Source: Deltaproteobacteria bacterium
Lineage (GTDB): Bacteria > Myxococcota_A > UBA796 > GCA-2862545
Direction of reading: 5' to 3'
Assembly (NCBI GenBank): GCA_019307545.1
Contig: JAFDJI010000116.1
Location: 1 to 8,792 of the forward strand
DNA: 8,792 nt
The position numbers and the translations under genes are program-made. This document shows positions 1 to 5,875 of the stretch, piece by piece (within the stretch, counting starts at the first letter, position 1; every line of letters begins with the position of its first letter). The notes beneath the pieces are model-generated. The model ran no database searches and was not told the DNA's origin. It saw only the letters and a program-made list of their open reading frames with translations.

Positions 1-505
1 CAGGGGAGTCCTCCTTGGGGTTCGGCGTGGTGGAGGAGGGGGTACAGCAGGTGGAGCAACCGGGACCACCGGCTCGAAGATGGAGTCCTCGCGCCTTTCG
101 GTCGAAGGCCACCGTCGGTCGCGCGTTGGAGGGACAGGGACGATGGCGCGGCGCCACGACGCCGCGGGTGCGAACACCCCGTGGTAGTGCACCCGGTGCG
201 CGCGCGGTGCGGGCACCAGGGCGGTGAGCCTCTCGATCAGTTCCAGCGGCGAGAGTAGCAGTCCGCGCGCGCTTGCTGTACCACCCGAACACCGCCCGGA
301 GGAACACGCCCAACACCTCCCGGCACAGTCTCGGCCGACGCGCCAGCCAGAACCGGAGCGGCATGGGTAGGGTGAGGACCCACTGGCGGACCGGCACCTC
401 CGGGAACACCCGCTCCACCAGGTGCGCCGCGGTTTGGCACATCCAGCGTCCGCCACACGAAGGGCAGAACCCGCGGCCCTTGCAGGAGAAAGACACACCC
501 CGCCA
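1..505 (-). pseudogene. IS91-family transposase relic with internal deletion
   Basis: Read on the minus strand from 505, this begins mid-protein with a zinc-binding segment (VSFSCKGRGFCPSCGGR) and continues through AAHLVERVFPEVPVRQWVL and LRAVFGWYSKRAR, a run typical of the N-terminal part of IS91/ISCR-type Y2 transposases. At about 241-247 it jumps, with a frame change, to ELIERLTALVP and then HYHGVFAPAASWRRAIVP, which belong near the C-terminal end in intact relatives. The central HUH/two-tyrosine catalytic region is therefore missing, and the protein cannot be active. Beyond about 75 only a proline/arginine-rich linker can be read before the window edge. The 5' end of the gene is lost where the serine-recombinase cassette begins. 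The family call is firm from the conserved phrases; the exact subgroup is not known. Confidence 0.8.
5..193. repeat. Direct repeat, copy 1 (IS91 C-terminal segment)
   Basis: This segment matches 8281-8467 in the same orientation. The first 23 bases are identical, and after that there are scattered substitutions and short indels. Both copies encode, on the minus strand, the HYHGV(F/L)AP...WRRAIVP part of an IS91-family transposase. The two copies bracket nearly the whole window, so they could serve as sites for homologous recombination. Confidence 0.8.
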
Positions 506-516
506 CTACACCCCTT

Positions 517-786
517 GTGGCCGGGCCGAAGCAGAAGCTCCACATCACGCACCCGTTCCATCCATGGTGCGGGCGGGAGTTCGAGGTAGTCGACGTGCGA
601 TGTTGGCGGGGCGAAACCCGCCTGCACTTCTACGATGACGAGGGCGGCCTGCTCTCTATTCCTGCAGGTTGGACCGACCTCGGTGAGGCCGACCCGTTCG
701 TCGCGAGGTCTGGCGGCCGCGCGCACTTTCGGATCGACGACCTGCTCCGTCTTGCCGCCCTGGTCGATGGACTCCGGGAGGCGTGA
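517..786 (+). CDS. DUF5372-like small protein of the recombinase cassette
   Basis: This 89-residue protein reads LHITHPFHPWCGREFEVVD near residues 8-26, then a tryptophan/arginine stretch, FYDDEGGLLSIPAGWTDL, DPF and a C-terminal FRIDDLLRLAALVDGL helix. I recognise this as the DUF5372-type family, whose members often sit next to large serine recombinases or transposases. Its biochemical role is unknown. The start is GTG at 517, which places the conserved HPFHP motif shortly after the N-terminus as expected; no strong Shine-Dalgarno sequence is visible. It has the same orientation as the recombinase operon but is separated from it by about 246 bp. The gene begins about 10-20 bp from the last recognisable IS91 codon, so it probably lies at the left edge of the inserted cassette. 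Confidence 0.7.
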   Translation: MAGPKQKLHITHPFHPWCGREFEVVDVRCWRGETRLHFYDDEGGLLSIPAGWTDLGEADPFVARSGGRAHFRIDDLLRLAALVDGLREA

Positions 787-809
787 TGGCTCGAACCCAA
801 CTTCGGTTG

Positions 810-820
810 TGTAAGGGAAA
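810..820. repeat. Direct repeat, left copy (TGTAAGGGAAA)
   Basis: TGTAAGGGAAA is followed 23 bp later by TGTAAAGGAAA, a 10 of 11 match. The spacing is close to two helical turns, which would suit two protein-binding half-sites on the same DNA face. The sequence is seen directly; the binding role is inference. Confidence 0.45.
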
Positions 821-832
821 CTGCGCCGTCAC

Positions 833-843
833 TGTAAAGGAAA
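833..843. repeat. Direct repeat, right copy (TGTAAAGGAAA)
   Basis: This is the partner of the repeat at 810-820, differing at one base. It is followed by GCTGTCGCG, loosely like the CTGCGCCG that follows the left copy, so the repeated unit may be nearer 20 bp with lower identity at its end. Confidence 0.45.
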
Positions 844-982
844 TGCTGTCGCGCGCCCCCTGGGCTCGTGTCTCTGCACTGGATGCAGGAATCATCATAC
901 AAATCGATTCCGTTGGATCATCCTACCTCTTGGCTCGACGACGTGGTTGTCCGGTTGATTTCGAGACAAGGAAGTGCATGAA

Positions 983-988
983 TATATT
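983..988 (+). promoter_or_regulatory. Candidate -10 element for the recombinase operon
   Basis: TATATT lies in the only clearly AT-rich patch of the leader, about 45 bp before the helix-turn-helix gene. It matches the sigma-70 -10 consensus at five of six bases. No convincing -35 element exists at normal spacing: TTGATT at 955-960 is 22 bp away. This is a weak candidate only. Confidence 0.25.
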
Positions 989-1032
989 TACACTCCCTGC
1001 TCGATTCTCCTCCCTCTCCCCCCCCGCAGCCC

Positions 1033-1482
1033 ATGTCCAACGCCAAGCACGATTCCCTCCGAGCGCACCGTTCGCTCAATCCCCACCCCGAACGAGTGGT
1101 CGATCCCCTCTTCGCGGAGATCTCGTTTTTCGACCCTCACGACCTTGTGCAGGTCAAGTACGAGATGCTCCGGCGCGAGCGAGAAGACGGCCTGTCCGTG
1201 ACCGAGGCCGCCGCCCGCTTCGGCCTGTCGCGTGTGACCTTCTACCAGGCCAAGGGTGTCTTCGAGCGCGATGGGCTCGCTGGACTGGTGCCCAAGAAGC
1301 GCGGCCCCCGAGCGGGTCACAAGATCACCGCCGAAGTCCTGACCTTCCTGGCGAAGGAGCGTCGGCGCGCACGCCACGCGACGTATGGGGCGCTTGCCAA
1401 GCGGTTGGAGGAGCACTTCGGCATCACGGTCCATCCCCGGAGCATCGAACGGGCTCTGAAGAAGGCCGAAAAAGGGGGCTGA
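1033..1482 (+). CDS. Helix-turn-helix protein of the recombinase cassette
   Basis: This 149-residue soluble basic protein has a helix-turn-helix at about residues 53-84 (GLSVTEAAARFGLSRVTFYQ) of the kind found in IS481/IS630-type transposase N-termini. The following KKRGPRAGHKIT linker and a second helical, winged-helix-like domain (about 100-145, ending VHPRSIERALKK) match that pattern. It has no DDE catalytic domain, so it is a DNA-binding accessory protein or regulator rather than a transposase by itself. The phrase FFDPHDLVQVKYEMLRR is characteristic, as I remember it, of the small protein encoded before Y4bA-type serine recombinases. ATG at 1033 is preceded by pyrimidines with no Shine-Dalgarno sequence, so translation may start from a very short leader. 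Binding to the cassette's own leader is an inference. Confidence 0.8.
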   Translation: MSNAKHDSLRAHRSLNPHPERVVDPLFAEISFFDPHDLVQVKYEMLRREREDGLSVTEAAARFGLSRVTFYQAKGVFERDGLAGLVPKKRGPRAGHKITAEVLTFLAKERRRARHATYGALAKRLEEHFGITVHPRSIERALKKAEKGG

Positions 1483-1490
1483 AGGTACTT

Positions 1491-1793
1491 TTGCCCGAAC
1501 CTGTCGAAGAGGTCGAGCGCCCCGTCGCGGCATACGAGACACTGCGAGACACCGCGCTGTCCCCATCACGGGGCCACGCCACGCTCGGACGCGTCTACCT
1601 CGAGCATCGGGGCCTGGCGGCATGGCTACAGAGCTGGCCGACGCGGCAGCCGGCCGACCCGCCGCAACCTCTTCGCCCTGCTTTGAGGCCAGTCCCCGGA
1701 CCACGCCACGGCGACACGCTCCCGAACCTCGCCGCCACGACATCCCTCCTCGCCGACATGCTCCTTTCCAACCTCGTGGAGACGACGCCATGA
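1491..1793 (+). CDS. Small proline-rich protein of the recombinase cassette
   Basis: This is a 100-residue protein with an N-terminal helical part (VAAYETLRDTAL and GLAAWLQSWP, residues 12-50). A proline-rich linker of about 25 residues follows, then a short C-terminal helix (TTSLLADMLLSNLV). I know no function, but proteins of this shape recur between the helix-turn-helix gene and the recombinase in related cassettes, so it is probably a real conserved component. No ATG is available near the front. TTG at 1491 is chosen because GAAGG at 1481-1485 lies five bases before it and the start falls just after the preceding stop. Its TGA overlaps the recombinase ATG at 1790 (ATGA), which suggests translational coupling. 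The exact start is uncertain. Confidence 0.6.
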   Translation: MPEPVEEVERPVAAYETLRDTALSPSRGHATLGRVYLEHRGLAAWLQSWPTRQPADPPQPLRPALRPVPGPRHGDTLPNLAATTSLLADMLLSNLVETTP

Positions 1794-3832
1794 ACGCCCA
1801 CCACTCGAACTCCAAGATCGACACAGACCACCTGCAGAGGAATGCCTACCTGTACGTGCGACAGTCCACGCTCCACCAGGTGATCGAGAACAGCGAGAGT
1901 ACCGAGCGCCAGTACGCGCTCCGTGAGCACGCGTGCGTCCTTGGATGGTCGCCGGAGCAGGTCGTGATCGTCGATGGAGACCAAGGACAGTCCGGTGCTT
2001 CAGCCGACGACCGGGAGGGCTTCCAGTACCTGGTAGCCGAGGTCGGCATGGGCCGTGCCGGCATCGTGATGGGGCTCGAGGTGTCGCGGCTCGCCCGCAA
2101 CAACGCCGATTGGCACCGCCTGCTGGAGATCTGCGCGCTCTCGGGCACCCTGATCCTCGACGAGGACGGTGTCTACGACCCCGCGCACTACAACGACCGG
2201 CTGCTGCTGGGGTTGAAGGGGACGATGTCGGAGGCGGAGCTGCACATCTTGCGAGCGCGGCTTCAAGGAGGCCTGTTGAACCAGGCGCGGCGCGGAGCGC
2301 TCAAGCTGCGGCTGCCGACAGGGTTCGTCTACGATGCCCTCGACCGAGTGGTCCTCGACCCGGACAAGGAGGTCCAAGAGAGCTTTCGCCTGTTCTTCAA
2401 GACCTTCGCGCGGACCGGGACCGCGCACGCCACGGTCAAGTACTGGCGGGACCATGAGCTTCGGTTTCCGCGACGCGTGCACACAGGTCCCTGCAGAGGA
2501 GGCCTCGTGTGGGGCACGCTCACGGGCAACCGGGCCTACAACGTCCTGTGCAACCCGAGGTACGCCGGTGCCTTCGTCTACGGCCGCAGACGCCAGGTCC
2601 GTCGCGGGGGCGGGAAGGTCCGGCAGGTGGCGGTGGGGCGCGACCAGTGGATCGTTCTTCTCCCCGACGCGCACGAGGGCTACATCACCTGGTCCGAGTA
2701 CGAAGAGAACCAGGCCCGGATGCGGAACAACAGCCAGGTTCAGCGGGAGGCGCGCAAGTCCGTGCCGAGGGAAGGGCCGGCGCTCCTGCAGGGGCTTGCC
2801 CTGTGCGGACGCTGCGGTCGCCGGATGACCGTGCGGTACCACCGTCGGAAAGAAGAGCTCACTCCAGAGTACGTCTGCGACGGGCTCGCGAAGAAGGAAG
2901 CGGCCCCCGTGTGCCAGTTCATCCCAGGAGCGGGCATCGACGAGGCCATCGGGGACCTGCTCCTCGAAGTCGTCTCGCCAGCGGCCATGGAGGTCTCCCT
3001 CGCTGTTCAACAGGAGCTCCGCGACCGTATCGAGGAGGCCGACCGCCTTCGCTTCCGGCAAGTCGAACGCGCCCAGCAGGAAGCGGAGCTCGCGCGGCAG
3101 CGTTTCCTCCAAGTCAATCCTTCCAACCGCATGGTGGCCGACGTCCTCGAGGCCGACTGGAACAACAAGCTGAGGGCGCTCGCCGCGGCACGCGACGACT
3201 ACGAGCGAAAGCGTCAGCAGGACCGCCTGATCCTCGACGACCACCAGCGTGACCGCATCCGCCAGCTTTCCAGCGACTTCCGAGCCGTCTGGCACAGCCC
3301 AGCCACCGACCATCGCGACCGCAAGCGCATGGTGCGCCTGCTGATCGAAGACGTCACGCTGGTCAAGGGCGACGAGATCACCATCCACGTCCGTTTTCGC
3401 GGTGGCGCCACCCGAACCCTGACCACGCCCCGCCCCAAGCCCGCATGGGAGTTGAGAAGGACTCCGCGCGAGGTCGTCGATCGGATCGACCAGCTCCTCG
3501 ACCAGCACACCGACAGCGAGATCGCCGAGATCCTCAACGCCGAGGGGCTGCGTTCGGGCGAAGGACACACATTCCAGGCCGACCGTGTCAACAAGGTCCG
3601 TCGTGCCTACAAGCTTCGCAGTCGGCGCACCCGCCTGCGGGAGCGTGGCCTGCTCACCCTCGGGGAGATTGCCACGCGCCTCGGCATCTCGACGTGGACG
3701 GTCAAAAAGCGTCGGTTGAGGGGAACCCTCTGCGTTCGCGCGATCCGGCTCGATGACACGGGCGCGTACATGTACGAAAATCCATCAGCGAACGCTCGTC
3801 ACGTTGGACAACACCACAGCTCGTGCAGATGA
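1790..3832 (+). CDS. Large serine recombinase (Y4bA-like)
   Basis: This 680-residue site-specific recombinase would cut and rejoin DNA through a serine-phosphodiester intermediate. The N-terminal resolvase domain (about 17-165) has YVRQS with catalytic Ser26 and Arg24, DGDQGQSG near 62-69, and EVSRLAR with Arg100 and Arg103. A recombinase domain follows (about 170-310; NPRYAGAFVYGRRR), then a zinc-ribbon with Cys339, Cys342, Cys363 and Cys375, and a charged coiled coil at about 405-480. An extra C-terminal part carries two helix-turn-helix-like segments (DSEIAEILNAEGL near 575 and LTLGEIATRLGISTWTVKK at 622-640). All motifs expected for activity are present and the frame is unbroken. The frame is open further upstream, but ATG at 1790 overlaps the preceding stop and gives the normal N-terminus. 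The last 14 residues look unrelated to family tails and may reflect the element edge. Confidence 0.92.
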   Translation: MNAHHSNSKIDTDHLQRNAYLYVRQSTLHQVIENSESTERQYALREHACVLGWSPEQVVIVDGDQGQSGASADDREGFQYLVAEVGMGRAGIVMGLEVSRLARNNADWHRLLEICALSGTLILDEDGVYDPAHYNDRLLLGLKGTMSEAELHILRARLQGGLLNQARRGALKLRLPTGFVYDALDRVVLDPDKEVQESFRLFFKTFARTGTAHATVKYWRDHELRFPRRVHTGPCRGGLVWGTLTGNRAYNVLCNPRYAGAFVYGRRRQVRRGGGKVRQVAVGRDQWIVLLPDAHEGYITWSEYEENQARMRNNSQVQREARKSVPREGPALLQGLALCGRCGRRMTVRYHRRKEELTPEYVCDGLAKKEAAPVCQFIPGAGIDEAIGDLLLEVVSPAAMEVSLAVQQELRDRIEEADRLRFRQVERAQQEAELARQRFLQVNPSNRMVADVLEADWNNKLRALAAARDDYERKRQQDRLILDDHQRDRIRQLSSDFRAVWHSPATDHRDRKRMVRLLIEDVTLVKGDEITIHVRFRGGATRTLTTPRPKPAWELRRTPREVVDRIDQLLDQHTDSEIAEILNAEGLRSGEGHTFQADRVNKVRRAYKLRSRRTRLRERGLLTLGEIATRLGISTWTVKKRRLRGTLCVRAIRLDDTGAYMYENPSANARHVGQHHSSCR

Positions 3833-3877
3833 GGTGCAGTTTGAAGCGCAGTCCAACGGCACCACGGACGGATCCCC

Positions 3878-4300
3878 TCACTCCCCGATGATCTTCACCA
3901 TCACGCGCTTGTTTCGCCGGCCGTCGAACTCGCCGTAGAAGATCTGCTCCCAGGGCCCGAAATCGAGTTGCCCCCGGGTCACCGCGCACACCACCTCCCG
4001 GCCCATGATCTGCCGCTTGTGGTGGGCGTCGGCATTGTCCTCACCGGTGCGGTTGTGGTGGTATCTCTCCGCTCCCGGGTCGAAGGGGGCGAGCCACTCG
4101 AGCCACTTCTTGTAGTCGCGGTGCAGGCCGGGCTCGTCGTCGTTGATGAACACGCTGGCGGTGATGTGCATCGCGTTGACGAGGCAGAGGCCCTCCTGGA
4201 TGCCGCTCTTCGTCAACTCCTCCTGGACGCGTCGGGTGATGTTGATGAAGCCCATCCGCTCGGGGACGGTGAACATCAGGTGGGTGGTGTGGCTCTTCAT
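3878..4300 (-). CDS. yjbQ: YjbQ/UPF0047 family protein
   Basis: This complete 140-residue cytosolic protein belongs to the YjbQ (UPF0047) family. Members form trimers, and some have weak thiamine-phosphate synthase activity; the physiological role is unsettled. Family hallmarks are present: HITASVFINDDEPGLHRDYKKWL (residues 45-67), YHHNRTGEDNADAHHKRQIMG (80-100) with its cluster of histidine and acidic residues, GQLDFGPWEQI (110-120) and EFDGRRNKRVMVKIIG (124-139). The length is normal for the family. The ATG at 4298-4300 is well supported, because on the minus strand GGAGGA lies about five bases upstream. The reading frame extends further upstream, but that part lacks family similarity. It stands alone, with its stop 45 bp from the end of the recombinase gene transcribed towards it. 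Confidence 0.92.
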   Translation of the reverse strand: MKSHTTHLMFTVPERMGFINITRRVQEELTKSGIQEGLCLVNAMHITASVFINDDEPGLHRDYKKWLEWLAPFDPGAERYHHNRTGEDNADAHHKRQIMGREVVCAVTRGQLDFGPWEQIFYGEFDGRRNKRVMVKIIGE

Positions 4301-4445
4301 GGGATTCCTCCGGGGGCCGACGGAGTCTACTCGCTCGACCCCCACGACCTGCGCCAGGTAAGGCCGCCGTCGTCGCTGCGCCACGTGGCATGGGTCCCTT
4401 CCTCGGCGGCCGAGCGGCACCGGCAACGCCGCCGCGCAGGACGAG

Positions 4446-4796
4446 ATGGAGGCCTCCCAGGGCGAGGACGAGAAGCCGAAGAAAGGCTCGGTTCGGGTCC
4501 GCACCGTCTCCCTCGCCCCGTGGGACAACGAGCGAACCGCGACCATCATCCTGAACGCGGGCATGAGACATGGGATCGAGAAGGGCGACGCGGTCACCCT
4601 GCGCGTCAAGCCTCGCAAGGGGGCTGAATTCAAGTGGAAGGACTCCGATTTCGGAACCAGCGACGTACCCCCGGCGACCATCCGAACGACGGTGAAAGAC
4701 GTCTACCCCACCCGCTGCAAGGTGATCGGCACCCTCCCGGAGAAGAACGCGACGTGGAGCCACTATCGGAGCCCGAAGGGGAAGATCAAGTCCTAG
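4446..4796 (+). CDS. Unrecognised 116-residue protein, possibly a truncated domain
   Basis: I do not recognise this gene. It is lysine-rich and hydrophilic, without a signal peptide or membrane segment. Residues 28-52 (NERTATIILNAGMRHGIEKGDAVTLRV) look like the small beta-barrel motif 'NxGxxxGVxxGDxV' seen in MreC-type and other extracellular barrel domains. The frame is open without a start codon from 4362 to 4445 and reads a plausible acidic/alanine linker (SGTGNAAAQDE), so this may be the C-terminal remnant of a larger protein whose front was lost near 4361. If it is a separate gene, ATG at 4446 has a weak AGGA four bases upstream. It points towards the phosphoesterase gene, with the hairpin at 4840-4865 between them. 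Confidence 0.5.
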   Translation: MEASQGEDEKPKKGSVRVRTVSLAPWDNERTATIILNAGMRHGIEKGDAVTLRVKPRKGAEFKWKDSDFGTSDVPPATIRTTVKDVYPTRCKVIGTLPEKNATWSHYRSPKGKIKS

Positions 4797-4839
4797 CAGC
4801 CGGGACCTCACGCTGCGTCAGAAGCGGGTCACGCTCGGG

Positions 4840-4865
4840 TCGAATGAGCCGGTTTCCTCGTTCGA
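4840..4865. terminator. Terminator-like hairpin between convergent genes
   Basis: TCGAATGAG and CTCGTTCGA form a nine-pair stem with one G-U wobble around the eight-base loop CCGGTTTC. It sits in the 89-bp gap between two genes that converge. There is only a short T run after it (GCTTT) and none on the other side, so it is not a textbook intrinsic terminator. Position and symmetry favour a shared terminator. Confidence 0.5.
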
Positions 4866-4885
4866 GCTTTCGATGACGATTGCTC

Positions 4886-5782
4886 CTACAGCGGTCCCAG
4901 GGGGACATCGTCGAGCACGAACTGGTTGCCTTCATCGTCCAGCGTGCCGTCGAACACCGGGGTCCAGGTCATCACCGAAAGCCGCCCTGCCAAAGGGTCC
5001 ACCTCGACGATGCGCAGCAGGCCCGTGCCGCCCAGGGGCCGGGTCTGGTAGTTCGCGAACATCTGCACGACGGAGTTGCCCTGGTCACCCATGCTCACCA
5101 GCCGCGAGGCCTCGCCGCTGGTGTAGTGTCCGTTGAACACCAGGGTGACGTTGGGGTGGCGCCGGGCGACGCCGTCCCAGATCCGTTCACCGATGCCGGT
5201 GCGGGTGCCACTCGGGCCGAGGTACGCGTGGGTGAGAACGATCACCCGGTGGTCGGGGTGGTCCACGACGACGCCGTCGGCCCAGATCAGCACCGGGTCC
5301 GGCGGGTCGTAGATCAGGGACAGGACGAGCCACTGCCCGCCGCCAGCGGCGAAGGTCAGGAAGTGGTTGTCCATCCTGTCGGGCTCGTAGATGCCCGGTT
5401 CGCCCCAGGTCGAGACCGGGAAATGCTCGTTGAACAGCGACGTATCGCCGCCATCGCCGATGTCGTGGTTTCCGACGCACAACGCGAACGGAGGCCCAGA
5501 GTCGAGCAGGGAGAAGCTCGAGACGGCGTTGTCCCACTCCAAATCGGAGTTCTCGTGGGTGATGTCCCCCTCCTGCAGCAGGTACGCGATGTTGCGCTGG
5601 TCCGCCTCGTCGGCCACCCACTGCAGCATCCCGTCGAGGATGGACGGGTACGAAAGGGTCAGGTACTGCACGTCGGGGACGACCACGAGGGTGAACGGCT
5701 CCGGTTCGGGCTCCGCGGTTTCCTCGGGTACCGGCGCACAGCCGAGGAGGACGGTCCACAGTGCCAGGGTCGTCGTACGCAT
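4886..5782 (-). CDS. Calcineurin-like phosphoesterase lipoprotein
   Basis: This 298-residue predicted lipoprotein has a short signal with the lipobox LLGC (Cys15), followed by an acidic linker (PEETAEPEPEP), so it should be anchored to an envelope membrane. The two-metal phosphoesterase motifs appear in order: PDVQY (Asp37, Gln39), QEGDITHENSD (Asp73), CVGNHD (Asn105, His106), LTHAYL (His185) and FNGHYTSG (His219). The last motif replaces the usual second histidine of GHxH with threonine. The length fits the fold, and the substrate cannot be told. ATG at 5780-5782 is the only start that gives the signal peptide, but it has no Shine-Dalgarno sequence. An IS91 terminus lies about 30-45 bp upstream, so the native promoter may be lost. 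TATTCT, read on the minus strand about 20 bp before the start, is a possible weak -10. Confidence 0.88.
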   Translation of the reverse strand: MRTTTLALWTVLLGCAPVPEETAEPEPEPFTLVVVPDVQYLTLSYPSILDGMLQWVADEADQRNIAYLLQEGDITHENSDLEWDNAVSSFSLLDSGPPFALCVGNHDIGDGGDTSLFNEHFPVSTWGEPGIYEPDRMDNHFLTFAAGGGQWLVLSLIYDPPDPVLIWADGVVVDHPDHRVIVLTHAYLGPSGTRTGIGERIWDGVARRHPNVTLVFNGHYTSGEASRLVSMGDQGNSVVQMFANYQTRPLGGTGLLRIVEVDPLAGRLSVMTWTPVFDGTLDDEGNQFVLDDVPLGPL

Positions 5783-5810
5783 CCGAGCGTCTAGAATATC
5801 GCGTGCCGCG

Positions 5811-5875
5811 GGAGGAAAGGAAGAACAAGGGGCCTCCTTGAAGTACGGGGGAACGAGGCTTGGTGCGCTGCGGGG
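5811..5875. repeat. IS91-type element terminus, copy 1
   Basis: This stretch is identical to 7926-7990 at 59 of 65 positions in the same orientation, including a 32-base perfect run at 5818-5849. It contains GAACAAGG, where GAAC and CAAG are the tetranucleotides known to border the origin end of IS91-type elements. It lies about 140 bp beyond the stop of the adjacent minus-strand IS91 transposase fragment, where the replication-origin end should be. The precise junction with host DNA cannot be fixed, because similarity extends slightly outside the tetranucleotide. Confidence 0.7.

Larger units (their letters stand above)
787..1032 (+). other. Intergenic leader of the recombinase operon
   Basis: This 246-bp gap lies between the DUF5372-like gene and the helix-turn-helix gene. 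It carries two close direct repeats (810-820 and 833-843), a locally AT-rich stretch around 975-992 in an otherwise GC-rich region, and a nearly pure pyrimidine tract at about 1002-1026 just before the next start codon. A reading frame stays open across it but has no recognisable protein content. The gap is the best place to look for the promoter, an operator or a recombination site of the cassette. Confidence 0.5.
517..3832 (+). mobile_element. Four-gene serine-recombinase mobile cassette
   Basis: The cassette consists of the DUF5372-like gene, the helix-turn-helix gene, the proline-rich small gene and the large serine recombinase, all on the plus strand. The left edge lies between the last IS91 codon (about 490-505) and the GTG at 517. 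The right edge lies between the recombinase stop at 3832 and the yjbQ stop at 3878. I found no clear terminal inverted repeats or target duplication by eye, as expected for serine-recombinase elements. The set resembles the repeated y4bABCD/y4pHIJK group of Rhizobium plasmid pNGR234a, a comparison made from memory. All four genes appear intact, so this is the only element here that could still be mobile. Confidence 0.6.

Noticed and set aside
787..1032. Possible riboswitch or structured RNA in the leader.
   Set aside because: I could not find a stable set of paired stems or a known riboswitch core; only the short direct repeats stand out.
783..1490. Open frame continuing upstream of the proline-rich gene through the leader and the helix-turn-helix gene.
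   Set aside because: Translation in this stretch is low-complexity and overlaps a recognisable gene in another frame. Only the part after 1491 looks like protein.
1622..1789. Upstream extension of the recombinase frame to an ATG at 1622.
   Set aside because: The extension overlaps the proline-rich gene and reads as proline/arginine filler. The ATG at 1790 overlaps the preceding stop and gives the normal family N-terminus.
2000..3568. Long open frame on the minus strand opposite the recombinase (522 codons).
   Set aside because: It is antisense to a clearly coding gene in GC-rich DNA, where stop codons are rare. Its translation has no recognisable domain, and its codon pattern mirrors the real gene.
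4301..4681. Upstream extension of the yjbQ frame on the minus strand.
   Set aside because: It has no family similarity, and a strong ribosome-binding site sits just before the ATG at 4300.
4880..5794. Plus-strand open frame across the phosphoesterase gene (304 codons).
   Set aside because: It is the complement of a gene with a lipobox and ordered metal motifs, and its own translation shows no domain.
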